From Zea mays (Eukaryota; Streptophyta; Magnoliopsida; Poales; Poaceae): 64,000 nt of DNA. The position numbers and the translations under genes are program-made. The DNA lies in assembly GCF_902167145.1 (NCBI RefSeq), contig NC_050096.1:83386683-83450682 (forward strand). The letters run 5' to 3'. Every line of letters starts with the position of its first letter. Position 1 is the first letter of the stretch. The notes under the pieces were generated by a model. That model searched no databases. It saw only the letters and a program-made list of their open reading frames with translations, and was not told where the DNA came from. Positions 11,343 through 22,747 of the stretch are shown in pieces.

Positions 11343-12290
11343 CTTGTCGAACAGGTTGGCCCCTCCGAGAGGCTTTCGAAGGTTCCTGTGCTCGGCGGCA
11401 GCGACAAGATCTGCGTCGGCGGCGTCGCGTTTTGCTTGCGACTTCTTTTTCGCCTTCTTCTTCGTGCCACGCTGGGCGGACGCCTCGGGGACGTCTTCCT
11501 GCTGGCGTCCCTAAGGCTGCTTGTCCTTCCGAAAGATGGCCTCGACCGCCTCCTGACCAGAGGCGAACTTGGTGGCGATGTCCATCAACTCGCTCGCCCT
11601 GGTGGGAGTCTTGCGACCCAGTTTGCTCACCAGGTCGCGGCAGGTGGTGCCGGCGAGGAACGCCCCGATGACATCCGAGTCGGTGATGTTAGGCAGCTCG
11701 GTGCGCTGCTTCGAAAATCGCCGGATGTACTCCCGCAGGGATTCCCCTAGCTGCTGGCGGCAGCTTCGGAGATCCCAGGAGTTCCCAGGGCGCACGTACG
11801 TGCCCTGGAAGTTTCCAGCGAAGGCTTTGACCAGATCGTCCCAGTTGGAGATCTGTGCAGGAGGCAGATGCTCCAGCCAGGCTCGGGCGGCGTCGGAGAG
11901 GAACAGGGGGAGGTTGCGGATGATGAGGTTGTCATCGTCCGTTCCACCTAGCTAGCAGGCCAGCCGGTAGTCCGCAAGTCACAGTTCCGGCCTTGTTTCC
12001 CCCGAGTACTTGGTGATGGTAGTTGGGGCTCGGATCCGGGTCGGGAACGACGCCCGTCGTATGGCCCGGCTGAAGGCTTGCGGACCGGGTGGTTCGGGCG
12101 AGGGGCTCCGATCCTCCCCATTGTCGACGTCCCCCACGCCTGGGGTGGTAGCCTCGGCGCACCTTCTCATCGAGGCGGGCTCGACGGTCGCGGCGGTGGT
12201 GCTCGTTGCCGAGGCGACCTGGGGCTGCAGGCGTCGCGTCCCGTGTGCGCCCGGTGTGGACCGAGGCTTCCCGCATGAATCGGGAAGTCG
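11343..12290 (-). pseudogene. Huck-like gag core (retrotransposon gag domain), frameshifted
   Basis: The minus-strand frame 11795-11511 reads PGNSWDLRSCRQQLGESLRE and later FASGQEAVEAIFRKD, typical of the Retrotrans_gag region of Tat elements. The preceding segment lies in a different frame (11947-11747) and is followed by a Lys/Arg-rich spacer around 11470-11400. At least two frame changes occur between 12290 and 11343. Confidence 0.7.
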
Positions 12291-12315
12291 CTGCGCGATG
12301 CTCCGGGGGGTACCC

Positions 12316-13663
12316 TTACCTTCGGGAGGCAGAGCTCTTGGCCCGTCGGACCGCGGCATCCTCCAGGAGATTCTTGAGTTCTCCCTGGATACGCCGCCCC
12401 TCGGTGGTGGATGGCTCCGGCATCGCTCGGAGTAGAATTACCGCTGCAGCCAGGTTCTGGCCGACCCCACTGGAAGCCGGGGGCAGTCTTGCCCTGGCAT
12501 CATCAGTGATACGGCGCTGGACGTCCTGGGCCTGATGACGCGTTTCTCCGGCTAGTGCTCGGCCTGCCCACTCCTGCTTGATGTTTTGCCGGAGCTGTAC
12601 AAGTTGTCCTGCTTCCTCGTCGAGCTTGGCCTGCATCTCGCGGATTTGCTCGAGCTGTGTGTTCTGACCCCCGCAGGGACTGGGACCACAGCTAGCTCCC
12701 GCAGGATGTCAACGTGAGGCGCTGGCCTAGGAGGATCGTCATCCTTTGGCATACCAAGGTGGTTGCCTTCGTTGTGACCCCCTAGATCGACGTGGAAACA
12801 TTCGTGACTTGGGCCACAACCCTCGTCGTCAAGGCTGTGGCCATCATCGGAGCAATCGGAGAGGCAGTAGTCACATGCGGTCATGAAGTCTCGCATGGCA
12901 CTGGGATTACCGAGCCCGAAGAAGTCCCAACCAGAGTCGGGCTCGTCTTCTTCCTCGGAACCCGGGGGGCCGTAGGTCGAGACGGCCGTCAGTCGGTCCC
13001 AGGTTGACCACATATGGTACCCCGGAAGGTTAGGATATGCCTTTATGAAAGCGCTCACCGAAGCGGGGTCGCTTGGTGGATCGAAGCTGAATCTAAAAGG
13101 CACAGGGTGGAAAACGGACGGTACCTCTCGATTGATGGACGGTGATGAAGTCGCGTCGGGGATGGACTGCACCGTTATCTCAGGCACGAGACTAACGCCC
13201 AGCAAGTCCTCCGCGAGAGTGCTGGTGTCATCTGTCCGCTTGGGTCTGGCATGTTGCGGGGAAACGACGCTCGTCGTCGTCTCAGGCGTGAGGACAACGC
13301 CCGACATGTCCCCCGCTGGGGTGCCGGCGTCGTCGACTCGCTCGACAGCCGACGAGGTGCCGCCTCCTGCCTGGCCACGGTTGCCCCGCCTCCTCCTCCT
13401 GCGGCGAGGAAGGCGGCGGGACAAACCCGGATGCTGCTCTTCTGCCACGGGGGGAAGACATCGTCGAGTTCGCCGCCGCCGGGCAAGCTGACGGCCGTCG
13501 TTGTCGCTGTCGCGCTGCGGGGGGAGGAGTACCATGTCGTAGCTGCCGTCAAGGGATATGAACTTGAGGCTCCCAAAGCGGAGCAGCGTCCCGGGCTGAA
13601 GAGGTTGCTGGAGACTACCCATCTGGAACTCAACGGGAAGTTGTTCATCAACACGCAGCAGGC
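12316..13663 (-). pseudogene. Huck-like gag N-terminal region, frameshifted
   Basis: The minus-strand frame from just after the PBS to 12552 carries VEFQMGSLQQPLQPGTLLRF, a basic run (RRLPRRRRRRR), an acidic stretch and VDILRELAVVPVPAG. The same protein continues after a frame change near 12640 as MQAKLDEEAGQLVQLRQNI. The order and motifs match Tat-lineage gag N-termini. Long plus-strand frames over the same DNA (for example 13251-13991) are mirror artefacts of GC-rich codons. Confidence 0.68.
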
Positions 13664-13681
13664 CTCTACCTGGCGCGCCAA
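13664..13681 (-). promoter_or_regulatory. Primer binding site of the Huck-like element
   Basis: The minus strand reads TGGCGCGCCAGGTAGAGG one base after the LTR end at 13683. This PBS is characteristic of maize Huck-type elements. I do not assign the tRNA. Confidence 0.75.
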
Positions 13682-13682
13682 C

Positions 13683-15041
13683 TGTCGACGTTTCGACCCC
13701 GGGGGGTCCCTGGAGCGACGAGTAAAATTGTCGCTGCATGCCCCAGCCCAGATGGGTTGGCGCGAGATGGAACATAGAGGGGGGAAAACCGCGGCTCGTG
13801 TTATCCTGCGCCAGGGGGATGCACTTGCAGTAGGGGTTACAAGTGTTCGCGAGGGAGAGAGAGTGTGTGTGGGCCGGTTCGTCAGCTCGTCCTCCCGCGC
13901 GACGACCCTCTCGCATGAGGGCTCTGGACCTTCCTTTTATAGATGCAAGGAGAAGGTCCAGGTGTACAATGGGGGAGTAGCTATGTGCTAACGTGTCTGG
14001 CAGAGCGGTGCCAGAACCCTGTGTACATGCCAACGTGGCTGTCGGAGAGGTGCTAGAGCCCTGTGCATGCGGTGTCGTAGCCGTCGGAGGAGCGCTTGAG
14101 CCCTGTAGAAGCACAGGTGTCGGGGCTGCTGGGACCTTGCTGACGTCTCCTTGCCTCCGTAGGGGGCTGAGAACCGCCGTCGTCATGGACACACGAGGGG
14201 AGCCATCATTACTTGTTACCGGGGTGAGCCTGGATGGGACGCCGGTCTTGTTCCCCCGTAGCCTGAGCTAGCTAGGGGTAGGGCAATGATGTATCCCCTG
14301 TGGTGCGGTCGGTTCGAGCCCAAGGTTGGGCGAGGCGGAGACTCCTCCTGAGGCCGAGGTCGGGTGAGGACGTGATTCCTCCTGAGGTCGAGGTTGAGGT
14401 CGAGCCCTGGGGTCGGGCGAGGCGGAGACCACCTTCCGAGGCCGAGGTTGAGGCCGAGCCTTGGGGTCGGGCGAGGCGGAGTCCTCCTTCTGAGGCCGAG
14501 GTTGAGGACAAGCCCTGGGGTCGGGCGAGGCGGAGCTTCCTGTTGCGCCTGAGGCTGATATTGGATGTTGTCAGCCTCACCCTGGCGGGTGGCACAACAG
14601 TCGGAGAGGGGCGAGCGGCGTTGTCTTCCTGTTAGGTCGGTCAGTGGGAGGGCGAAGTGACTGCGGTCACTTCGACCTTGCCGACTGAGGCACGTGTGTC
14701 AGGATAAGGTGTCAGGCGATCCGCGCATTGAATGCGTCTGCGATACGGTCGGTTGGTGAGGCGATTTGGCCTAGGTTGCTTCACAACGAAGTCTGCCCGA
14801 GCTGGGCTTCGGGCGAGTCGAGGGTGCGCCCGTTGCTTGAGGAGGCCCTCGGGCGAGGCGTGAATTCGCCTGGGACTACTGTTATCGCCCGAGGCTGGGC
14901 TCGGGCGAGGTGAGATTGCATCCCTTGAGTAGACGAAGCTTTGACCTGAATTGCGCCCATCAGTCTCTGCAGCTTGTGTTGATGGTGGTTACCAGCCGTG
15001 TTTAGGAGTGTTGGGGGTACCCCTAATTACGGTACCCGACA
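13683..15041 (-). repeat. 5' LTR of the Huck-like element, 1359 bp
   Basis: Starts TGTCGGGTACC at 15041 and ends CGTCGACA at 13683 on the minus strand. It has TG...CA ends, a PBS next to its 3' end, and internal GC-rich tandem repeats. A TATA-like stretch lies on the minus strand near 13935 (plus strand 'ccttttatagatgc'). Confidence 0.82.
14320..14550. repeat. 54-bp GC-rich tandem repeat inside the Huck-like LTR
   Basis: The unit beginning 'gagcc(c/t)tggggtcgggcg' starts at 14402, 14456 and 14510 (exact 54-bp period), with a diverged partial unit before it from about 14320. 'gaggccgaggt' recurs in each. Confidence 0.88.
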
Positions 15042-15097
15042 GATCCTGACACGTACATGGTTCGCATTCGGTTTGCTTTCTAAAACCGGGTGTGACA
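15042..15097 (+). repeat. 3' tip of the older gypsy LTR, displaced by the Huck-like element
   Basis: Ends CTAAAACCGGGTGTGACA, the canonical 3' end of Tekay/Prem1-like LTRs. It abuts the start of the Huck-like LTR at 15041. It is interpreted as the distal end of the LTR fragment at 5046-6565. Confidence 0.6.
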
Positions 15098-16112
15098 CAT
15101 AACCAGATTGAGAATCAAACCCACACTCTATGATTTTTACTCGTGGTCACGCATGTAAAATGTTGATGTTGCCATCCCTATACAACACCACGAGGAAACA
15201 AAGCGGCATAGAAATTTAAAGCGTCTTAGTAATTTTTATGGACATGCTATTACCAAAAGATAATGTAAGCTGACTTGGATAGCTCTTATGCATGCGTTTT
15301 ATCCCTTCCATAGAACTTTGTTTGTTTTATTTCCATGAAAAGGTTAACTTGTAATGTTATTTGTATTGTATATCTTGATCTTCTTCTATATTTAAATTTG
15401 TAGTAGATCTCTACTATTATAATATGAGAATAATTGTGTGTCCTCCCCTCACGCAGGCGAACGCTACCTCTCCCCTTCACTCTATTTAAAAAAAATGCAC
15501 GCCAAATTTGTTGTCTACCATTGTACTGTGAAACTGCTTGTGTCACAAGAAGCTTTTAAATATATACTAATAATTTAAAAGCAAAAAAATATAATCATGC
15601 TTTATTAAATATTTATTTAAATATAATTTATATGATATATATAAATCGCAGCAACATACAACCAAACTAACTATTATCTTTTATGTATCTTCGGTCAAAT
15701 CTAGATCGCTATAGATGTGGTGGTGTTTAGCACTTGAGAGCGACAAAAATTATAGCAACGCACTGTTTTTTTTAAATATATGTGCAAGCAAAGAAACCCG
15801 TTGAGCGGCCCCAGTCGTCATTGAGTCCAGCAAGAGCAGATCAACCCGACCGCTTTCTCCACCCCCATTGCCCATTTGCCCCCAAGGCCCCAAGCCCCCA
15901 ACACGGCAACACCGCACCACGACCACGGACTACCGTCTCCTCTCCTTTCCTCTCCTGCAACTGCAAGCGACCACCCCTCCACCCCCATCCACCCACCCGC
16001 CCGCCGACGCTTGGATCCCCTCCCTTGTTTGCCGTGTCCCCGCCCAAACCCCGTAGCCGCCGCCACAGCAATCGCTGCCGCCGCCGCTGGAGGCCGGGCC
16101 GTGGGGGCTGAA
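15098..16112 (+). promoter_or_regulatory. Upstream region and 5' UTR of the DeSI-like gene
   Basis: AT-rich DNA from 15098 to about 15780 with no recognisable gene, followed by a C-rich, pyrimidine-heavy stretch (15840-16110) typical of grass 5' UTRs. TATTTAAAA at 15483 and TTTAAATATA at 15771 are TATA-like. The transcription start is not determinable from sequence alone. Confidence 0.45.
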
Positions 16113-18234
16113 ATGAAGGAGGTGGTGCTCCACGTGTATGACGTGACCAACAGTGACTCCGAGAAGACGAACAACACCATCCTCCAGATCAACCGCATCT
16201 TCAAGGACCGCATCGGCCTCGGCGGCATCTTCCACAGCGCCGTCCAGGTAGTGGGCCTGGCTCCCCTCTCCCCCTTCCCTCGCCAATCGCTCAGATCCCA
16301 GGGACCGACGCTTGCGTGCCGCTTCTCCAGATCCCTAAATCTCACGCCATTTCTTGAACCCCTCAACGCAGGTCTATGGCGAGGACGAGTGGTCGTTCGG
16401 GTTCTGCGAGTCCGGCAGCGGCGTGTTTAGTTGCCCCATAGGCAAGAACCCCATGTACACCTACCGGGAGCGCATCGTCCTCGGGGAGACCGAGTGCGGC
16501 ATCGCCGCCGTTAACCGGATCCTGCGGGAGCTCAGCCGCGAGTGGCCTGGCCACTCGTACGATCTCCTCTCCAGGAATTGTAACCATTTCTGCGACGTGC
16601 TCTGCGAGAGGCTCGGCGTCCCCAAGCTCCCAGGTAAGACCACGGAGGGGCATTCCATGGTTTTTCTTTTTCTGAATGGCGACAACCTGTGCAAGGTGCA
16701 TCTCATAGTGGCATTATGTACAATTCTCGAGTTGAAAACACACGCACTATGTCCTCGAATTGGTAGGAAGATTGCAGGTTCCAATTTACATGGCTATTTA
16801 CATTCTTGCTAGGAAAAGAATGAACAAACTGAATGAGCGAATGTGTAAACTGAACATTGCTGAAGCATGTGTTTGCTACCGCTGAAGTATTGAGCAATTT
16901 AACTGGTGTTATGTGATTATCACACTTGAAGCTTTGATAATAGGGGGTTCATGTATGAAACTCAGTGCTGCTAGCTTTAAGACTCAACTTTGGAGCATAA
17001 GACCATGTACAACACAGACGTTTAGCAGGCTCTTAGAGTCAGTTTCATTGTTTTCCTTGTGATTGTGGAACTGAGCACAAGCGCATTGCAGGTGTTGCCC
17101 CTTGATGAGTTTTTTGATGGCTGCCTTGAAACTTACATGCTAGGTGGATGTCTCCCAAGAACAGTAATTAGCTCAATTATTACATTACCTCTGCTAAACC
17201 GTTTAGTCTGCATTTGAGACAAGGCTCTTTTATGTGTGCTTAATGATTCATGTCCTAATGCGCCAACTTTTGTGACAATTTGAGGAGGTTTAGATTCCTA
17301 GGTCAAGTCTTTGCCTGACATTTCTGATCATACAACAACAACAAAACCTTTTAGTGCCAAGCAACATAGGGTAGTCTAGAGTTCAAAGTTCGAAACTGAA
17401 CAAAAGCCACATATCAAGGTCCAGATACGTGGATAGCTGATTTTGTTTTGCTCCTATTCAAGGCTAACAACATTCATGATCATAATGTTGAATTATTGAA
17501 TTTTTATCTATGTTGCTAGCACCAGAGGCCTAGCATGATTGTGTTTCTTAGGTTTGAAATGCCATGAACTTACTCTTTTATTCTGTCTAACCTTGCAGGT
17601 TGGGTGAATCGCTTTGCCAATGCCGGTGATACTGCTGTGGTTGTTGCTGAGAACACAGCAGTTAAGGTAATTTCAGAATTTGTTGCTGTGATACAATGTG
17701 TTATCTCCAATTTGCTTAATCCTAGCATAAAATTTATGATTGCTCCTTGCTTTTTTATTATTTTTCCTAGTCTATCACTCATGTTTTAGACCTCTGTTTT
17801 CCCCACCAATGCAAACATCCCTTATATTTGTGTTTGCATTTTTCTTTTGCACGTGTTAGGTTTGGAGCTTTAAATATCGATTATGTGCATAGGGATTTCT
17901 GTTTTATCTATACCTTTCTGTTTTATCGTCATTGTTTTCCTTGTGAATTTATGTATTGCAGTTCAGGCAGGCTAAAACAGAAATCGTGAATGCCAGTAGA
18001 GTAGCATACAGATTTATGGCAGGCCTGACTTCCAAAAATCAAGCCTCACCTGAGTCTCCGGGTAACAATCAAAACAGAGGCAGCCCTAGTTTCCAGGGAG
18101 CTTGGTTCAAGAACATCGTCTCAGCTGGTGCAAAGCCTTCATCGAGTGGATCGACACGCACACATTTTCAGGACGCTGATGATGGAACCCCTTTGCAACA
18201 TCAAAGTTCAACAGAGCAATCAACACAGTTGTAG
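16113..18234 (+). CDS. DeSI-like PPPDE thiol peptidase, four coding exons, 245 aa
   Basis: Coding exons are 16113-16247, 16372-16633, 17599-17666 and 17962-18234, all with GT-AG introns and consistent phase. The protein opens MKEVVLHVYDVTNS and carries the PPPDE fold across exons 1-3. The catalytic dyad is His41 (GGIFHSAVQ) and Cys115 (SRNCNHFC), and the next segment is LGVPKLPGWVNRFANAGD. The family removes SUMO or ubiquitin from proteins. This one resembles the plant At4g25680-like group, with a Ser-rich tail of about 80 residues that is probably disordered. The Met at 16113 is chosen because family similarity begins there; an in-frame extension upstream is low-complexity Pro-rich sequence from the 5' UTR. 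No lesion is seen. It converges with the GPI-protein gene about 2 kb away. Cellular substrates are unknown. Confidence 0.92.
17330..17465 (+). repeat. Short interspersed repeat in intron 2 of the DeSI-like gene
   Basis: The sequence from 'acaacaacaacaaaac' through 'ccttttagtgccaagcaa' and 'cacgtggatagctg'-like text (here 'atacgtggatagctg') resembles a dispersed element common in grass introns and intergenic DNA. I recognise the pattern but cannot name the family with confidence. Confidence 0.4.
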
Positions 18235-18767
18235 TTGCTTCCCAGCATATCAACCAACAATTGAATTGAATCTGTCAATCTGTTGTGTAACATTAGCTAA
18301 TATCTGTTCGAAACCTGTTGTTAAATTGTATCAGTAGTGTAACAGTTGCTGAGATTTGTTCAAAAACTGCTATTTTGCATTTGTCCGTGAATCAGTTTTT
18401 TGCAGCATTGTTGAAGTTGAACGCTCTGATGTCATGCGTAGCTGCTAATCTGTTTTCAAGGTTCTGTTTAGCACATTCTCATGGACTGTTTTTTTTAACC
18501 AAACATTGTTTTGAAACAGCTTCATAGGTGAAGCTACCAACAGTTTCATGAGCTTTTTTTTATCAAACTTCAAATTAGCTTCACGTTTCATGACCTGTTT
18601 TTTTACACCAAGTATCCTTTTTTTTCATAACATCTTCATTGGTGAATCTCTTTTTTCTATGCTCACAAAGAAATGGAGAGGAGTGAAGCTAGTATGGAGA
18701 CTTGGAGAGGCACGCTCTTTTTTATACGCTCACTAAGGAATGAAGCTAGAATGTGAGAGGGATAAGA
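18235..18767 (+). other. 3' UTR and downstream flank of the DeSI-like gene
   Basis: T-rich sequence. A duplicated 'tgaaaca/catgacctgtttttt' pattern suggests short local repeats around 18480-18640. No open frame of note and no clear poly(A) signal that I would defend. Confidence 0.35.
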
Positions 18768-18860
18768 GCCTGTTCGGTTACTACGGAAAGGAATTAATAT
18801 AAGTATTGATAAACTGGAATGAATCCTGGTTGCATTCCGGAACAGCCGAACATGTCCTAA
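18768..18860. repeat. Possible small MITE with imperfect inverted ends
   Basis: 'agcctgttcggtt' at the left faces 'gccgaacatgtcct' at the right, separated by about 70 bp. Such GTTCGG-type inverted ends are common in grass MITEs. No clear target duplication was seen. Confidence 0.35.
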
Positions 18861-18927
18861 AGCTAAAAAAATAGCTTTTCATGACTCATTTATTTCCCCA
18901 CTTTTTTACTTCCCTATCTCATCTATA

Positions 18928-19117
18928 GGGTGTTGAGTACACTAGAACTAATAGTTAGTTGATACACTTAGTTGAGACAACCAAACAGCCTAATTAATAG
19001 TTATGCTATTAATTAATTTTACTAAATTAGCTACTAGTTAGCTAGATATTTGTTAGCTAGTTAATTCTATTAGTAATTTTTAGCCAACTAACTATTAGGT
19101 CTAGTGCATTCAAACAC
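18928..19117. repeat. MITE with about 30-bp inverted termini
   Basis: The left end GGGTGTTGAGTACACTAG, followed by 'aactaatagttagttg', is mirrored at the right by 'caactaactattaggtct' and 'agtgcattcaaacac'. The interior is AT-rich and itself inverted-repeat-like. Superfamily not assigned. Confidence 0.65.
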
Positions 19118-19169
19118 TATGTGTACGAAGCTATTGGTCAAATTATTTTGCCGAAGTTTCTCCAAAATA

Positions 19170-19610
19170 ACTATACTTTGTCCAGAAAGCTACTCGCAAA
19201 GCTGTTAAAAACATCACTAGTAAAGTTAAGCTGTACCAGGTAAAATTTATCCAAAATAACTCTACTTTGTCCAGAAAGCTACTCGTAAAGCTGTTAAAAA
19301 ACATCACTAGTAAAGTTAAGCTGTAACAGCTCAAATTTATCTAGAAAGCTACATGAAGCTGTTTTAAAAAAATCAGCTTTACTAATAAAGTAAAATAGCT
19401 TTGTTTTACTAAGCTGCACTAGCTTAACCTCATCTAGAAAGCTACTCATGAAGCTGTTTAAAAAAACAACTTTTTTAGTAAAGTAAAATAGCTCAATTAG
19501 TAAAGCTAAGCTGTGATAGCTTAGCTTTTTCTGCAAAGCTACTTGTGAAGCTATTTTAAAGCAAACAGCTTCACTAGTAAAGCTTATAGATATCCGTGAA
19601 GCTGTTCTAA
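19170..19610. repeat. Diverged tandem array of AAGCTGTT-containing units
   Basis: The segment 'tc(c/t)agaaagctact' followed by 'aagctgttaaaaa' and 'ctagtaaagttaagctg' recurs from about 19180, 19270, 19340 and 19433, with weaker copies up to 19610. Spacing is 70-95 bp. Stops interrupt every frame, so this is not coding. Confidence 0.6.
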
Positions 19611-20242
19611 AAAATTTAAAATAAACAGTTTCACTACTAAAGATGTGTTATTTAGGATTATTGCAAATTGGGTAAAGATCTCTCTGCTTTATTGTTGTTG
19701 TGATATCAGCCATGCAAGAGATCGAGATGGCTGGACCAGTGAAAGTGGGGGCAACGAATCCGGATCCTCACTAGTCACTCAGTCGACTGCAAGGAGGCTG
19801 ATAGGTGGGGTCCCCCGACGAGTGAGAGCAGTCGACTGCCGAGGATCCCAATCCGTAACAATCCACCTGCCATTCTAGTGGTGGTTCATCAACAGTGTAG
19901 CTGGTAATCCGATACGTATTTCAGGATACCAGATGGCTCAGGTAACCTCGATTATGAACTTCAAGTCAAAAGAGCATGCCTGGTTGTTAATTGCCATTCG
20001 ATCATCATCCGCGGTGAAGCTCCAGATCTAGCTTACTTTCAACCAGTGCTCAGACACAAAATGGTACAACAGTAATCTCTAACACAACAGCACTGTGATC
20101 TATCCACTGGACCAAAAAGAGACACAAGGGGGAGGCTCATTTACAAGAATGTAATTCAGACAATTTACACGCGGGCCTGCACAGATGGGGAAAAAATGCA
20201 ACAGGGGTAAGAAGCTTCTGGCTCACTAGATGGAAGTATTCC
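19611..20242 (-). other. Region between the convergent genes, including the GPI-protein 3' UTR
   Basis: Contains a GC-richer patch at 19690-19870 with no identified feature, then sequence that is probably 3' UTR of the minus-strand gene. No gene seen. Confidence 0.35.
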
Positions 20243-22747
20243 TCAGATAGTGATGGTAGTGAGGAATACAAGCAGCAACAAAACGCCGATCCCAGTTCTG
20301 GAGGGACCTACGGGCGAAGAAAAAAATATGCATGTTAAGTTTGCTAAGGATGGAAACAGTAGATGACATCTCAGAAGCAAATTGTAAATTAAGTACCTGA
20401 GCTTTCTGATTTCGGCGAGACAGGCAAAGCAGGCAGCGACATTTCTGAATCCAAAAGAGGATGCCAATGTGATTAGACAAAAACTAGTACTCAACATGTT
20501 AAAAATAGTGAGAATCATGTTGTTATTTCGAAAATTGTAGTGTATTGTTTTTGTGACCCAAATTAGAATGCCTGCTCTTACCTGGAGCACAAAGTGACAA
20601 TGATTGGACAGAAGATGAGGATGGCCATGGTGCTGCAATATTGTCACTCAAATCGCATGTAAAGCTAATGCCTGTAGCGTTGTCAAACACAATATCTGTA
20701 GGTAAGCTCCGAAGTAGACAGCCTACAATAGTGAAGATTGGAAATTAGCATCAAGCTATGGAAGTGCATGGATCGAACTAGACAAAGTTGATTCGTTGAC
20801 GCTGACCTTGCTGTCCAAAATCTGCTTCATTTACATGGTGCCAGGAGAAAAGAAGAGTTAATAAAGGGGTTGCATGATGAATAAAATATTAAGATAAGTA
20901 AATAGTGCTTCAGTGCATACCTTGCAAGCTGAAATCTTTCAAATCAATGTCGCAAAGCCCATAAATGTCATCCACCACACCAGCTTTCTGTAACATTGAT
21001 CCAAACATTGTTGCACAATTAATTGCTTGCAGGTTTGTGACAAATATCTGTTTTTGCCTAGTTCCAATGTAAGAGTGCAATGCTGCGCAGCATGATAACG
21101 TTGAAGATGATGCCTTGCCACACGCCTTAACGACTGAAGAAGGTTCATCAAACTCCAGTGGACAAACTACATCATTTAGAACAAGAATCATTCACTTGGT
21201 TTTGTGCATGATAACAATGAAACTTACATTACTAGCCATCTAGAGAGTATGACATCACTTACCTTTGTTCACCTTGCAACCAGATAATACTCTGAAAGCA
21301 CTATTAGCTTCCTCTGATGAAAGCTTCATAGATAACCAGGAATGAACTACCCCTTTACAGTCGCTAACAACATCAATCCCAACAGCACTCCCTGGCATGC
21401 TAGAACTTCCGAACATGTTAGCCCCACCAGAGGATATGTGAATAGCTGCTTCTGCTATAGCAGGTTGGCAAACTGGCCTACAACACTCTTTCAGTGGGTC
21501 AACATTGCTGCATGCATCTTGGAGTTTACTGATGTTGACTATTTTCTCAAAAGAGCTAATATCCTTCACAGGACAAGAAACATCAGTAAGATTTGATGGC
21601 CTCAGAGTACATAACTCAGGGATGTTGGTGTTTGCCCCTTTGCTTGCAAGGATGTTCATAATGTCAGAGAAACAAGCATTTGCTGAAGCCTGGTTGAGAA
21701 CTAGGGTACCATTTCCACTGCCATATGCAGCTTGGAAAATATTCATCAAGCTATTAACTTGGGGGCAACATATAACATCAGCAACTAGTGGTGCTAACGG
21801 AATGGAGCAATCATACGCTGTCTTCTCCATGATATAAGAGAGTGCAGAAAAATTTACATGGCATTTTCCAGTCAAGACTGGATCATAGGATGTGTAATTT
21901 GGATACATAGGTGACAGTGGCTCAACAGGGTTAGTATTGTGTGGAAGAACAGAAGGTGAAATCTCTATTGGATCAAAGAGGCCAATTGGTGGATCAGACA
22001 GAAGGAATTTATCTTTTGGTTCAAGTGTCGATTTCTGAGACACAACATGCTGGCTTCCACAAAGCCAAACCACAATCAGCACAAGCCAGTGATGCACTGT
22101 ACCTGCAATGTGATGTTATATTCAGCAAAGCATATCAAAGACAGCAAACAAAGAATGCACTTCAATCACATCACTTTCAGTAGAAACAAAACAAAACATG
22201 TAGCATGTCAAGTATTTCCATATCAATCTACAGTAAACTCCATCTTATTTCGTTACAAGGAGTTATTCAAGTAGAATGCCTAGCAACCCAGTCATGACTA
22301 TATTTGATGAGTATGAGTTACAAGGAATATCACTATTATGTTAATTTGCCAAACCAGCTTGTCCTCCTAAATGTATATCCGTGTTGAACCAGTTCCCAAT
22401 GCAACATGAAAACAGAGAATTTGTTTAACTATGTCATTGTGAAAATCAACCCCAATTATTAACAGAACATCAATCAATTCCAAATTAATGTGAGTACAAG
22501 ACTCTAGAACAACATACAGCTAACCACTAGGTTACAATTAAATCACATGTTTAGCATTCAACAAGAATCACCGAAGACAGCATCAAAAATTCGAACAGAA
22601 ATCTACATTGTATTGTTAACACAATTAAACTTATCTACTTGAACCTCACAAATTTAATTCATATATTCATTGTGAGTAAACTCCAAACACCATAATAGGG
22701 AAAAACTACTCACCCTGACCACAAGAACCAGAACTGGATCTGTCCAT
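20243..22747 (-). CDS. GPI-anchored SPARK-type cysteine-rich protein (At1g61900-like), seven coding exons, 463 aa
   Basis: Minus-strand coding exons: 22747-22714, 22102-21263, 21166-20921, 20824-20807, 20722-20582, 20444-20397 and 20307-20243. Every intron is GT-AG and every join keeps frame. The N-terminus has a signal peptide (VHHWLVLIVVWLCGS). The ectodomain is rich in paired cysteines (CCPQVN, CRPVCQP, SCCAALHSYIG) and N-glycosylation sites, as in plant SPARK-domain proteins. The C-terminus is a hydrophobic tail, GIGVLLLLVFLTTITI, after a small-residue stretch, the layout of a GPI-anchor signal. It should therefore act at the outer face of the plasma membrane; its biochemical role is not known to me. 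Exon 4 is only 18 nt. The start codon is chosen because it alone joins in frame to the signal peptide exon. No disabling change seen. Confidence 0.9.

Larger units (their letters stand above)
6566..15041 (-). mobile_element. Huck-like Tat-lineage gypsy retrotransposon, lacking its 3' LTR here
   Basis: Minus-strand order: 5' LTR (15041-13683), PBS (TGGCGCGCCAGG), gag, protease, RT, RNase H, integrase, then GC-rich tandem repeats. The LTR starts TGTCGGGTACCGTAATTAGG, as in maize Huck. The 3' LTR expected to the left of 6566 is absent; the repeat array stops abruptly against an unrelated LTR fragment. Gag, protease and integrase carry frameshifts, stops and lost catalytic residues, so the copy is dead. 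The right flank GATCC (15042-15046) should be its target duplication but has no visible partner. Confidence 0.85.

Noticed and set aside
13251..13991. 246-codon plus-strand frame over Huck-like gag and LTR
   Set aside because: It is the mirror of GC-rich gag codons, crosses the PBS and LTR boundary, and has no recognisable domain.
15876..16112. N-terminal extension of the DeSI-like protein
   Set aside because: The in-frame upstream sequence is Pro/His-rich 5' UTR. Family similarity starts at the Met at 16113.
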